Part shown: piece after piece, positions 42,125-51,327 of the stretch | Position numbering within the stretch: the first letter of the stretch is position 1 | Layout: each line of letters opens with the position of its first letter | Made by a program: the position numbers and the translations under genes | The notes under the pieces: model-generated | The model's input: only the letters and a program-made list of their open reading frames with translations | Databases searched by the model: none | Told to the model about the DNA's origin: nothing | From: Halomonas piscis | GTDB lineage: Bacteria > Pseudomonadota > Gammaproteobacteria > Pseudomonadales > Halomonadaceae | DNA length: 64,000 bases | Direction of reading: 5' to 3' | NCBI RefSeq assembly: GCF_031886125.1 | Contig: NZ_CP119391.1 | Span: 2,418,001 to 2,482,000 of the forward strand

Positions 42125-42537
42125 ATTCCTTCCTTTATCTTGAGCGTCCCACAGACGTTAGTGCAGTTAAATCGACCTGTTCTGTGGAATACTCGCCCAG
42201 CATTAACGCCATCTGTAGTCCATGTAACGTACTCTCCGTCAAAATCATATGAATCGATATATCCCATCAATCCTTCGTTACTGGTCTGGGAAGAAAACAC
42301 GGGATATTGCTGATTGATAGACCGTCTAATTTCGTTGTGGCTGATAACGCGCCCTCGGCCCAGCATCGCCAACTGATCGATCTTTTGGATTCGCCAATCC
42401 CTTGGAATAACCCCCACTTCGGTCCGCTTGTACCCAAGCGGCACACCCTCTGCAGTCGCGATGCATACTCTTGCCGAATAGGTGGGCGATGTATCCCGCA
42501 CCGTTTCCTCTTTCAATATCGAACCCTGCTCAGCCAT
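42125..42537 (-). pseudogene. hsdS: hsdS, 5' part (first target-recognition domain)
   Basis: First ~137 codons of the specificity subunit, ending where the IS110-family element begins. It contains PLGYKRTEVGVIPRDWRI, the usual start of a recognition domain, and TNVCGTLKIKEG near the break. The ATG at 42537 overlaps the hsdM stop by 8 bases, showing coupled translation. The local GC content is low. Joined across both elements it continues KIKEGIEARFLSLILAKF. Confidence 0.88.
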
Positions 42538-44977
42538 CGACCCGCACCCCCATCTTTTGCAGGTGGCCGGAAACCTTGGCGGCCAGTACTTCCACCTCGC
42601 GCTCGATACTCGGCAGGGGGTCGGCGTAGCGTTCCTCCAGCTCGCGCACGCGGCCGGCGAGCTGGTTGGTGATACGCTCGACTTCGGATTCGATGACGGC
42701 GCGGATGTCGGCCAGCCACTTGTCGTCCACAGCGAGCTGCTTGACCTCGTCCTCGGTGAGTGCCTCGTAGCGATTCAGCACGGCCTGATCAAGTTTGGTC
42801 TGGGCGTCCTTGACGGCTTTTTTGGCGCTGGCTTCGGCGTCCATCCGCTTTTTGCACTGCTTGAGCGCGGCGGTTTCCTCGTCGCTTTCCGGCTCACCCT
42901 TGAGGGCCTTGAGGCGTTTGGGAATTTCACCCTTGGTGACCTTGCCCTTGTCGTTTTTCACCTCGCTCAAGAGGTCTTCCTCGCCGTCGTGTTCTTCGAT
43001 GAACTCCTCCAGCTCACGGGTGGCGGTTTCCAGCTCGGCCTGCAGGGCATCAAGGCGGGTCTGATCGTCAGCGAAATAGCGCGCAATGACCAGTGCCGGC
43101 GGGATGAGGTCGAGCTTGTATCGCTTCGCCTGTCGGCCGCGGCCAATGGTGAGGTCGGGCTCTTCCCTGATCTTGCGTTCCTTGTCCTGAATCACGCCGC
43201 GGGGACGGGCCGCCTCTTGCCAGCCTTCGACAGCGACCAGGTGAACATCGTCCTGCATGACATCGGCCCAGTAGTCCATCAGACGCTGGTAGACGGCGTA
43301 GCGATCCAGCAGGGGCACGTCGGCAAAGCGGTGGAGCAGATCCTCGGACAAGGCGTGGATCACATCCCGGGGCTTGATGCCTGCTTGCAAGCCATGCAGG
43401 GCCCGTTGATGGGCCGCCTGCCAGCTGTCGATCACGCCGCCGATCCGCCCGGCAAACGCCCGGAAAGCGGGATGGGCCAGCACGGTGGACTTGACCTCTG
43501 CGGTTTTGACGTTTGCCGTCAGGTAGCCAGGCCGGCCGTTGTCACGGAACAGCGCCTCGCGCAGGCCGGGCAGCTCGGCCCAGTAGGCATCGAGCGCGTC
43601 CACGTCGCGCTGCGGAATGCCGCCGTTCAGGTGGGCATAGAGGTCGTGCTGGTCCTCGGCTTCGGCGCTGTCGATGTAGCGCGGGATGTTGAGGTTATAG
43701 TCGTTGGCTTCACTGGCGATTTCATCCAACGGCACGCGCCGAGCGTAGCCGGGCAGCTCGCGCTGGTAATTGAACACATCGACAATCTTGTGGATGTCGC
43801 GGGAGCGCAGGCGGTTCTTGTTGCCGTCCTTGATGAACTCACGACTGGCGTCGACCATAAAGATGTGCTCGCGCTGCGCCGCGTCTTTTTTGTCGATCAC
43901 CAGAATGCAGGCCGGGATGCCGGTGCCGTAGAACAGGTTAGCCGGAAGGCCAATAATGCCCTTGATCAGCCCGCGCTGGATCAGGTTACGGCGGATATCG
44001 GCCTCCTTGTGGCCACGAAACAGTACGCCGTGGGGCAGGATAATGGCGCCGCGGCCGTCAGATTTGAGCGACTTGATCAAGTGCAGCAGAAAGGCGTAGT
44101 CGCCGTTCTTGGTCGGCGGGATGCCGTATTCGAAGCGGTTGAATTCGTCATTCTCCGGGTTCAGGCCGTTGGTCCAGGATTTGACGGAAAACGGCGGATT
44201 GGCCACCGCGTAGTCAAAGGTTTTGAGGCTGCCATCGGCGTTTTTGAAATACGGGCGCGACAGCGTGTTGTCCCGCCACAGCTCGGCGGTGGGATAGTCG
44301 TGCAGGATCATGTTCATCCGCGCCAGCGCCCAGGTGGCGTTATCGTTCTCTTGGCCGTAGAGGCTCATGCCCTGCGGGGCCTCGTAAGCGGCGCGCAGCA
44401 GCAAGGACCCCGAGCCGCTGGTGGGGTCGTAGATCGTTTCGTCCTGACGCGTTTCCGGGCCGATACCCACCACCTGAGCGATGACCCGCGAGACTTCGCC
44501 CGGGGTATAGAATTGCCCCTTGCTCTTGCCCGACTCGGTGGCGAAGTGGCGCATCAGATATTCGTAGGCATCCCCCAGCAGGTCGTCGCCGTCGGCTCGG
44601 TTGGCGCCCAGATCCAGCTGATCGAAGATGGCCACCAGCTTTGAGAGCCGATCCTGCATGTCCTTGCCGGAGCCGAGCTTGGTCTCGTCGTTAAAGTCCG
44701 CCTGGTCGATCACGCCTTTCAGATCATTTTCTTCCGCCAGCCGGCCGATGATCTTATTGATGCCGTCGCCGATCTCTTTATCGCCCTTGAGCGCGACCAT
44801 ATCAGCGAAGCTACCGCCTTCCGGCACCTCAATCAGCGAGTCCTTCTTATCGCTGACGTACTTCATGAACAGCAGCGTCAGGACGTAGTCCTTGTACTGC
44901 GAAGCGTCCATTCCGCCACGCAGCTCGTCGCAGGACTGCCAAAGGGAGCTGTAGAGCTGGGATTTCTTGAGTGCCAT
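42530..44977 (-). CDS. hsdM: type I restriction enzyme, methyltransferase subunit HsdM
   Basis: N6-adenine methyltransferase subunit, first gene of the restriction operon. In the 815-residue protein the S-adenosylmethionine motif DPTSGSGSLLL is at 184-194 and the catalytic NPPF at 260-263, with an N-terminal helical domain (1-135). It is longer than most HsdM proteins (500-700), the surplus being a coiled-coil-rich C-terminal region (about 640-815). The promoter should lie in the 100 bp between its ATG and the IS4-family element. Confidence 0.94.
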   Translation of the reverse strand: MALKKSQLYSSLWQSCDELRGGMDASQYKDYVLTLLFMKYVSDKKDSLIEVPEGGSFADMVALKGDKEIGDGINKIIGRLAEENDLKGVIDQADFNDETKLGSGKDMQDRLSKLVAIFDQLDLGANRADGDDLLGDAYEYLMRHFATESGKSKGQFYTPGEVSRVIAQVVGIGPETRQDETIYDPTSGSGSLLLRAAYEAPQGMSLYGQENDNATWALARMNMILHDYPTAELWRDNTLSRPYFKNADGSLKTFDYAVANPPFSVKSWTNGLNPENDEFNRFEYGIPPTKNGDYAFLLHLIKSLKSDGRGAIILPHGVLFRGHKEADIRRNLIQRGLIKGIIGLPANLFYGTGIPACILVIDKKDAAQREHIFMVDASREFIKDGNKNRLRSRDIHKIVDVFNYQRELPGYARRVPLDEIASEANDYNLNIPRYIDSAEAEDQHDLYAHLNGGIPQRDVDALDAYWAELPGLREALFRDNGRPGYLTANVKTAEVKSTVLAHPAFRAFAGRIGGVIDSWQAAHQRALHGLQAGIKPRDVIHALSEDLLHRFADVPLLDRYAVYQRLMDYWADVMQDDVHLVAVEGWQEAARPRGVIQDKERKIREEPDLTIGRGRQAKRYKLDLIPPALVIARYFADDQTRLDALQAELETATRELEEFIEEHDGEEDLLSEVKNDKGKVTKGEIPKRLKALKGEPESDEETAALKQCKKRMDAEASAKKAVKDAQTKLDQAVLNRYEALTEDEVKQLAVDDKWLADIRAVIESEVERITNQLAGRVRELEERYADPLPSIEREVEVLAAKVSGHLQKMGVRVDG

Positions 44978-45058
44978 GTATCATCGCCATATCGATTAAA
45001 TATTACCGGAAGGCATCGCGCCGCTGACTACCTTACCAAACAGCGCCGCTGAGCCCAC

Positions 45059-45076
45059 AAAAAACCCGCCTCACGC
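45059..45076 (-). terminator. displaced half of the guaA terminator plus IS target duplication
   Basis: AAAAAACCCGC (45059-45069) is the distal, T-rich arm on the minus strand of a hairpin whose other arm is now at 46418-46426, beyond the IS4-family element. Before insertion the sequence read as a 9-bp stem with a CTCAC loop followed on the minus strand by six T residues. The 9-bp target duplication GCCTCACGC occupies 45068-45076. Confidence 0.8.
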
Positions 45077-46410
45077 CTGACGAATCCCCACGAATATGTT
45101 GCTACTCGCCGCATAGGCTCTGCTCCCTGACTTCCTCGCGAAGTCGTGCTCGGAGGGTTGTCCAAGCAGGCCAAGGCACGGCGTCGGGTTGATGACGACG
45201 AAGACATTCCAAGCCCAGGCGCCACACGGAAAGCACGCTCCGGTGCCGGATACTGTTGCTCTGATAGCGCCGCTGTTGCCCCCGGGCTCGGACATCCAGG
45301 CCGGCCACCATCATGGCCACGTTCGCCAACATGGCGATCAGCAGCAGGACCTCGATGCGCTTGCCCTGGCGAGACTGATGCATGCCGAAGCCCAGCCCGA
45401 ACAAGGGACTTTTGACATCGCGGAACCCTTCCTCAATCTGCATGCGCTGTCGGTAGATCGTTACCACTTTATTCGCCAGCGTTGAGCGGTCCGGCAGATT
45501 GCTGACCAGCACCCAGGGCTCCTGCTGACGCCGGGCGATCGTCCGGCTGCCGCCGTCCCGAGAGATCCGGCCTTGTTTATTGCGATGCTTACGTCCCCGT
45601 GGCGGTCGATAATAGAGCACCATCTGAGCGCGGAACGGATGGTTTTCGGCGATCCGGACGGAGCCCCACGCCTGCGGTTCCGATGTCGCGTGTTGAAACA
45701 GGGTCTTCACGGGTTGCCATGCTTCGCCTGACGCCTGGTAACGGGCGGGCTGACGGACCCGTCCAACGATATACCAGCCGCGCGCTTCAACGGCCCGAAA
45801 CCACGGGTTACGAAAGCCGGCATCGGTCACCAGGATCGGCGTGGCCTTGTCGGGCAGGATCCTTGCCAGCGCATCCAGCAGATAGGCTTCACAGTATGGG
45901 CATCCTTCCTTGTGATGAACCTTCTCGAAGATGGGCAGCGATCGCCCGGCGAAGGGCACCGCCGCACGCAGCAGGAAATGCCTGCCGCGGTCATCAATCG
46001 GCGACCAGTCCACCAGAATCAGTGGGCGCGTTGTATGGCCGATCAGCAGCGAGGCCATGAGCCAATAGAACAGCGGTCGTTCCTGATGAAGGTGAGGGTT
46101 GCCTAATAGTCGATCGACTCGTTTGATGGCGTGCTTGGCATCCGTCGAGCTCGGCAACGCACGGCCAATGGCCGTTAATCCCAGACGTCGCTCGCCCAGC
46201 AGAGCGCCAACGGTATCGAGGACGGTCTGTAGCCGCTTGGCATGGATCACGGAGAGTGAAGACGTCAGCAAGTTATGCAAGAATCGAGGGGCCTGCATGG
46301 GTCTCCTTCGCATGTTGTTGTGTGTCGTAACTCACAACATGCATGACTCATGCAGGCTTTTTCAATCCTATCATGCTGATTTTATTACCCATTTCATGGG
46401 GATTCCTCAG
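45077..46410 (-). mobile_element. IS4-family (IS10-like) element in the guaA terminator
   Basis: 1,334-bp element with terminal inverted repeats starting CTGACGAATCCCCACGAA (left) and CTGAGGAATCCCCATGAA (right, complement). It is flanked by a perfect 9-bp duplication GCCTCACGC (45068-45076 and 46411-46419). The transposase is on the minus strand, the same direction as guaA and hsdM. The duplicated bases are the loop and inner stem of a terminator hairpin. Confidence 0.93.
45102..46298 (-). CDS. IS4-family transposase
   Basis: 398-residue DDE transposase related to the IS10/ISVsa5 group. It carries LILVDWSPIDDRGRHF and TDAGFRNPWF around the two aspartates and the Y-(2)-R-(3)-E-(6)-K-like motif YRQRMQIEEGFRDVK near the glutamate. 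The ATG at 46298 has AAGGAG upstream and is preferred over one five codons earlier. The gene is intact, so the element could still move. Confidence 0.9.
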   Translation of the reverse strand: MQAPRFLHNLLTSSLSVIHAKRLQTVLDTVGALLGERRLGLTAIGRALPSSTDAKHAIKRVDRLLGNPHLHQERPLFYWLMASLLIGHTTRPLILVDWSPIDDRGRHFLLRAAVPFAGRSLPIFEKVHHKEGCPYCEAYLLDALARILPDKATPILVTDAGFRNPWFRAVEARGWYIVGRVRQPARYQASGEAWQPVKTLFQHATSEPQAWGSVRIAENHPFRAQMVLYYRPPRGRKHRNKQGRISRDGGSRTIARRQQEPWVLVSNLPDRSTLANKVVTIYRQRMQIEEGFRDVKSPLFGLGFGMHQSRQGKRIEVLLLIAMLANVAMMVAGLDVRARGQQRRYQSNSIRHRSVLSVWRLGLECLRRHQPDAVPWPAWTTLRARLREEVREQSLCGE

Positions 46411-46426
46411 GCCTCACGCGGGTTTT
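46411..46426 (-). terminator. proximal half of the guaA terminator with right target duplication
   Basis: GCGGGTTTT (46418-46426) remains on the guaA side, about 38 bp after its stop, as the first arm on the minus strand. The matching arm is displaced to 45061-45069. On its own it cannot form the hairpin, so guaA transcripts may run into the IS element. Confidence 0.75.
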
Positions 46427-46463
46427 CTGACTCACATCAAGCGGCTTTCAGCGCAGCAAGCGC

Positions 46464-48041
46464 TCACTCCCACTCAATCGTCGCGGGGGGCTTGGAGGAG
46501 ACGTCGTAGGTGACGCGGGAGACGCCTTCCATCTCGTTGATGATGCGGTTGGAGACGGTTTCCAGCAGCTCGTACGGCAGGTGCGCCCAGCGAGCGGTCA
46601 TGAAGTCGACGGTTTCTACCGCGCGCAGGGCGATCACCCATTCGTAGCGGCGGCCGTCGCCGACCACGCCGACGGACTTGACGGGCAGGAACACCGCAAA
46701 CGCCTGGCTGGTCTTGTCGTACCAGCCGGAGCGGCGCAGCTCTTCGATGAAGATGGCGTCGGCATCGCGCAGGATGTCGGCGTATTCCTTCTTGATCTCG
46801 CCGAGGATGCGCACGCCAAGGCCCGGCCCCGGGAAGGGGTGGCGGTAGACCATGTCCGCCGGCAGGCCGAGCTCGACGCCGAGGCGGCGCACTTCGTCCT
46901 TGAACAGCTCGCGCAGGGGCTCGACCAGCTTGAGCTTCATGGTCTCGGGCAGCCCGCCGACGTTGTGGTGTGACTTGATCACGTGGGCCTTGCCGGTCTT
47001 GGAAGCAGCGGACTCGATCACGTCGGGGTAGATGGTGCCCTGGGCGAGGAAGTCCACGTTGTCGATCTTTCCGGCTTCTTCGTCGAACACCTCGATGAAG
47101 GTGTTGCCGATGATCTTGCGCTTGGCCTCCGGGTCGCTCTCGCCCCTGAGCTTGTCGAGAAAGCGCTGCTCGGCGTCCACGCGGATGACCCTGACGCCCA
47201 TGTGGCGGGAAAAGGTTTCCATCACCTGCTCGCCTTCGTCCTTGCGCAAAAGGCCGTTGTCGACGAACACACAGGTGAGCTGGTCGCCCAGGGCGCGATG
47301 CAGAAGCGCGGCGACCACGGAGGAGTCCACGCCGCCGGAAAGCCCCAGCAGCACGTGGCGCTCGCCCACCTGCTCGCGCACCCGCGCCACCTGATCCTCG
47401 ATGATCTGCGCCGGGGTCCAGTTCGTTTCCGCGCCGCAGATGCCCACCACAAACTGCTCGAGAATGCGCTGCCCCTGGGGGGTGTGCGTCACCTCGGGGT
47501 GAAACTGCACGCCGAAAAACTGCTTGTCTTCCCGGCTCATGGCGGCAATCGGGCAGCTCGGGGTGGAGGCGGTGACGGTGAACTCGGCGGGTACTTGCGC
47601 CACCTTGTCGCCATGGCTCATCCACACTTCCAGGGTGCGCTTGCCGGTGTCGGTATCCAGGTGGTCGGCGATGCCGTCGAACAGCGCGGTATCGGCGTCC
47701 AGGCCCACTTCGGCGTAGCCGAACTCGCGCTTGTGGGAGCCTTCCACCGAGCCGCCCAGCTGCTCGGCCATAGTCTGCATGCCGTAGCAGATGCCCAGCA
47801 CCGGCAGCCCCAGGGTAAACACGCACCCCGGCGCCCGGGGCGAATCCAGCTCCGCCACCGACTCCGGCCCGCCGGCGAGGATAATGCCGTTGGGGCTGTA
47901 CTCGCGGATCTCGGCCTCGGTCATGTCGAAGGCGCGCACTTCGGAGTACACGCCCAGCTCGCGCACGCGCCGGGCGATCAGCTGGGTGTACTGGGAGCCA
48001 AAGTCCAGAATCAGGATCTTGTGGGCGTGGATATCAGTCAT
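46464..48041 (-). CDS. guaA: GMP synthase (glutamine-hydrolysing)
   Basis: Final step of guanine nucleotide synthesis, XMP to GMP. The 525-residue protein has a class I amidotransferase domain (1-200) with nucleophile C85 in GICYGMQTM and HPEVTHT. It also has the ATP-pyrophosphatase P-loop LSGGVDSSV near 235 and the dimerisation domain ending in KPPATIEWE. It follows guaB on the same strand by 63 bp, the usual guaBA operon. The downstream terminator is split by an IS element. Confidence 0.97.
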   Translation of the reverse strand: MTDIHAHKILILDFGSQYTQLIARRVRELGVYSEVRAFDMTEAEIREYSPNGIILAGGPESVAELDSPRAPGCVFTLGLPVLGICYGMQTMAEQLGGSVEGSHKREFGYAEVGLDADTALFDGIADHLDTDTGKRTLEVWMSHGDKVAQVPAEFTVTASTPSCPIAAMSREDKQFFGVQFHPEVTHTPQGQRILEQFVVGICGAETNWTPAQIIEDQVARVREQVGERHVLLGLSGGVDSSVVAALLHRALGDQLTCVFVDNGLLRKDEGEQVMETFSRHMGVRVIRVDAEQRFLDKLRGESDPEAKRKIIGNTFIEVFDEEAGKIDNVDFLAQGTIYPDVIESAASKTGKAHVIKSHHNVGGLPETMKLKLVEPLRELFKDEVRRLGVELGLPADMVYRHPFPGPGLGVRILGEIKKEYADILRDADAIFIEELRRSGWYDKTSQAFAVFLPVKSVGVVGDGRRYEWVIALRAVETVDFMTARWAHLPYELLETVSNRIINEMEGVSRVTYDVSSKPPATIEWE

Positions 48042-48104
48042 CGCGGTGTCTCTTGAAAAGCGGGCGGCAGGCTGCCCCGCCGCCGTATGGCAAGCGTGCC
48101 GTTG

Positions 48105-49574
48105 TTAGCCGGCGCGGTAGTTGGGGGCTTCCTTGGTGATCTGCACGTCGTGAACGTGGGACTCGTTGAAGCCGGCGCCGGTGATCTTGACGAACTCGGG
48201 CAGCGTGCGCATCTGCTGAATATCGCGGCAGCCGGTATAGCCCATGGAGGCACGCAGCCCGCCCATCATCTGGTGGACGATGGCGCCCATCATGCCTTTA
48301 TAGGGCACCCGGCCCTCGATGCCCTCGGGGACGAGCTTTTCGGCGCTGGCGCCGGGGTCCTGGAAGTAGCGGTCGGCGCTGCCCTGGCTCTGGGCCATGG
48401 CGCCCATGGAACCCATGCCGCGGTAGGCCTTGTAGGTCCGCCCCTGGTAGAGCTCGACCTCGCCCGGGGCCTCTTCGGTACCGGCGAGCAGCCCGCCGAC
48501 CATCACCGTGCTGGCGCCGGCGGCAACGGCTTTGGCCAGATCCCCGGAGAAGCGCACGCCGCCGTCGGCGATCAGCGGAATATCGTAGGGCTCAAGGGCC
48601 GCGGCGACGTTGGACACCGCGGTAATCTGCGGCACGCCCACGCCGGCTACCACCCGGGTGGTGCAGATGGAGCCGGGGCCGATGCCCACCTTGACGCCGT
48701 CGACGCCGGCGTCGGCCAGCGCCCGGGCGGCGTCGCCGGTGGCGATGTTGCCGCCGATCACCTGAATCTGGGGAAAGGTCTGCTTGACCCAGCGCACCCG
48801 CTCGATCACGCCCCGGGAGTGGCCGTGGGCGGTATCCACGATGACGGCGTCCACGCCGGCCTCGGCCAGCGCCGCGATGCGGTCTGGGGTTTCCGCGCCG
48901 GTGCCCACGGCCGCGCCCACCAGCAGGCGGCCGTCGCTGTCCTTGGCGGCCATGGGGTAGGTGCGGGCCTTTTCGATATCCTGAAACGTCACCAGCCCGC
49001 GCAGGCGAAAGTCGTCGTCCACCGCCAGCATCTTCTCGACGCGGTGCTCCTGCATCTTTGCCTTGATCACGTCGAGGCCGGTGCCTTCGGGCACGGTGAC
49101 CAGGCGTTCCCGGGGGGTCATGATGTCGGCTACGCTGTCGCCGTGGTTGGGCTGAAAGCGCATGTCGCGCTCGGTGACCAGCCCCACCAGCGTCTCGCCC
49201 TCGATCACCGGAAAGCCGGAAAAGCCGTTTTCCCGGGCGAGCGTCAGAAGGTCCGCCAGTTTGGCCTTGGGGCCAACGGTGACCGGGTCGTTGACGATGA
49301 CGCTTTCGTGCTTTTTGACCTTGCGCACTTCCAGCGCCTGCTGGGCCACGGTCATGTTCTTGTGGATAATGCCGATGCCGCCTTCCTGGGCCATGGCGAT
49401 CGCCAGCCGCCCTTCGGTCACGGTATCCATCGCCGCCGAGACCAGCGGGATGTTGAGCGCAAGCCCCCGGGTCAGACGGGTTCTGAGGTTGACGTCGTTG
49501 GGCAACACGTCGGAAAAACCGGGAACGAGGAGAACGTCGTCAAACGTCAGCGCTTCTTGGGCCATACGTAGCAT
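48105..49574 (-). CDS. guaB: inosine-5'-monophosphate dehydrogenase
   Basis: NAD-dependent conversion of IMP to XMP. The 489-residue length matches E. coli GuaB (488) and the start [18 protein letters not shown] confirms the ATG at 49574; an upstream open stretch to 49730 is not coding. A CBS-domain pair is inserted at about 95-210. The catalytic loop [15 protein letters not shown] contains the active cysteine. It leads the guaBA operon and is divergent from xseA, with 255 bp between the two starts. Confidence 0.97.
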   Translation of the reverse strand: MLRMAQEALTFDDVLLVPGFSDVLPNDVNLRTRLTRGLALNIPLVSAAMDTVTEGRLAIAMAQEGGIGIIHKNMTVAQQALEVRKVKKHESVIVNDPVTVGPKAKLADLLTLARENGFSGFPVIEGETLVGLVTERDMRFQPNHGDSVADIMTPRERLVTVPEGTGLDVIKAKMQEHRVEKMLAVDDDFRLRGLVTFQDIEKARTYPMAAKDSDGRLLVGAAVGTGAETPDRIAALAEAGVDAVIVDTAHGHSRGVIERVRWVKQTFPQIQVIGGNIATGDAARALADAGVDGVKVGIGPGSICTTRVVAGVGVPQITAVSNVAAALEPYDIPLIADGGVRFSGDLAKAVAAGASTVMVGGLLAGTEEAPGEVELYQGRTYKAYRGMGSMGAMAQSQGSADRYFQDPGASAEKLVPEGIEGRVPYKGMMGAIVHQMMGGLRASMGYTGCRDIQQMRTLPEFVKITGAGFNESHVHDVQITKEAPNYRAG

Positions 49575-49829
49575 AGCGGCAACACCCAGGTTGAAGTGGG
49601 AAGATGGGGCGTGAAAGGATAATCGCTTATTATAGCGTTTCGCCCGGCTTTTCGGCAATCCAAAAGCGCGCGATGGCGGGCGCTGCGCCCGCGTTTGGCG
49701 GCGGCTTTGCGACCTTGGTCCCAGGCACATTTTCCTGACCGCTCATACAGTTTTCACCGCCGCTTTTGCTGCTGTTTTGTCCGCCGTTTCCTCATCCTGG
49801 GCCCTTCCGCCCACTGCCACCGAGCCGCC

Positions 49830-51182
49830 ATGACCGCCGATACCGTTTCACCGCTTTCCGTCACCCAGCTCAATCGCCGTGCCCGCCGCTCCCTTGAAGA
49901 CGGCCTGGGCAAGGTCTGGGTGGAAGGCGAGCTCTCCAACGTGGCGACGCCTGCCTCGGGGCACGTGTACTTCACCCTCAAGGACGACGGCGCCCAGGTG
50001 CGCTGCGCGCTGTTTCGTGCCCGGGCGCGCTTTGTCACCGCGCCGCTCCGGGACGGCAACCAGGTTCGGGTGCGCGCCGGAGTGTCGCTGTTCGAGCCAA
50101 GGGGCGACTACCAGCTGATCGTGGAGGCGGTGCAGGCGGCGGGCATCGGCGAGCTGCTGGCGACCTTCGAGCGGCTGAAAAAGGCGCTCGACGCCGAGGG
50201 CGTGTTCACCAACGCCCGGCCGCTGCCCTATCCGCCAAGGCGGCTGCTGGTGATGACCTCGGCCACTGGGGCAGCGGTGCGCGACGTGCTCGCCGTGCTC
50301 GAAAAACGCTGGCCGCTGGTGGAAATCACGGTGATTCCCGTGCCGGTACAGGGCGAGCGGGCCGCTCCGGCGATGATCGCCGCGCTTTCGCTGCTGAATC
50401 GCCAGCCGCGCCTGGACGCAGCGCAAGACGCGGTGCTGATCACCCGGGGCGGCGGCAGCCTGGAGGACCTCTGGGCGTTCAACAGCGAGCACCTGGCCCG
50501 GGCCATTCAGCACTCGCGGCTGCCGGTGATGTCCGCGGTGGGCCACGAGGTAGATGTCACCCTGGCCGACTTTGCCGCCGACAAGCGCGCGCCCACTCCC
50601 TCCGCCGCGGCCGAGCAGCTGGTGCCCGACCGCGAAAGCCTGGCGGCGGGGATTGCCGACCAGCGCCGCCGGCTGGCACAGGCCATGGAGCGCCGCCTGG
50701 AGCGCGACAGCCAGCGCCTGGACGCCCTGCGCGCAAGGCTGCGCCACCCGGGCGAGGCGCTTGACCAAAGCCGCCAGCGGCTAAACGCTCTGCGGCTGCG
50801 GCTTGACCGCGCGGCGCACAAAAGCCTGGCCGAGCGCCGGAGCGCGCTGGCCGGACTCGAAAAACGCCTGAAAAACCACCGTCTTGACCGCCGCCACCGC
50901 CAGGAAAGCGAGCGCCTGGCCGGCCTGAGCAGCCGCCTGCATCACGCCATCAGCCAGCAGCTCGAGGCCCGCCGGGCGCGCCTGACCGCGGCCGCTCGCC
51001 AGCTCGAAGCGGTCAGCCCGCTTGCGGTACTCGGGCGCGGCTACGCCATCGCCCACGACACCAGCGGGCAGGTGGTGCGCCGGGCGGCGGATACCGCGCC
51101 GGGCCAGCGGCTCAGGCTGCGCCTGGGCGAAGGCTCGCTGAGCGTCGAGGTCAAGCGGCGGTATAAAAACCCTGCGTCATAG
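49830..51182 (+). CDS. xseA: exodeoxyribonuclease VII large subunit
   Basis: Large subunit of the single-strand-specific exonuclease VII. The 450-residue protein has the N-terminal OB fold (SVTQLNRRARRSLEDGLGKVWVEGELSNV), a catalytic core with RGGGSLEDLWAFN and SAVGHEVDVTLADF, and a long C-terminal coiled coil. The start at 49830 is an ATG with little ribosome-site signal; the longer frame from 49695 is not supported. The last three codons and stop are the first bases of a REP-like repeat. Confidence 0.94.
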   Translation: MTADTVSPLSVTQLNRRARRSLEDGLGKVWVEGELSNVATPASGHVYFTLKDDGAQVRCALFRARARFVTAPLRDGNQVRVRAGVSLFEPRGDYQLIVEAVQAAGIGELLATFERLKKALDAEGVFTNARPLPYPPRRLLVMTSATGAAVRDVLAVLEKRWPLVEITVIPVPVQGERAAPAMIAALSLLNRQPRLDAAQDAVLITRGGGSLEDLWAFNSEHLARAIQHSRLPVMSAVGHEVDVTLADFAADKRAPTPSAAAEQLVPDRESLAAGIADQRRRLAQAMERRLERDSQRLDALRARLRHPGEALDQSRQRLNALRLRLDRAAHKSLAERRSALAGLEKRLKNHRLDRRHRQESERLAGLSSRLHHAISQQLEARRARLTAAARQLEAVSPLAVLGRGYAIAHDTSGQVVRRAADTAPGQRLRLRLGEGSLSVEVKRRYKNPAS

Positions 51183-51316
51183 CGAGCACAGCGAAGCTAT
51201 CTCGGGGTTTCCTGCCACCTATTTTTCTGCGTCATAGCGAGCGCAGCGAAGCTATCTCGGGATTTCCTGCCACCCGCACCGAAAGAGATCGCTTCGGCAT
51301 AACGCCTCGCGATGAC
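51172..51316. repeat. REP-like repeat cluster at the xseA 3' end
   Basis: Two direct copies of a 48-bp unit (51172-51219 and 51227-51274) start CTGCGTCATAGCGAGC and differ at only a few bases. A shorter, inverted relative at 51285-51316 reads, on the minus strand, GTCATCGCGAGGC... with GAAGCGATCTC at its end. Together they can fold into long hairpins. The first copy overlaps the xseA stop codon, so it supplies the final codons. The cluster lies between convergent xseA and argA. Confidence 0.85.
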
Positions 51317-51327
51317 CGGTAGCCGAC

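Noticed and set aside
46474..47826. 450-codon frame overlapping guaA on the same strand
   Set aside because: Arg/Ala/Gly-rich off-frame shadow of a complete guaA gene.
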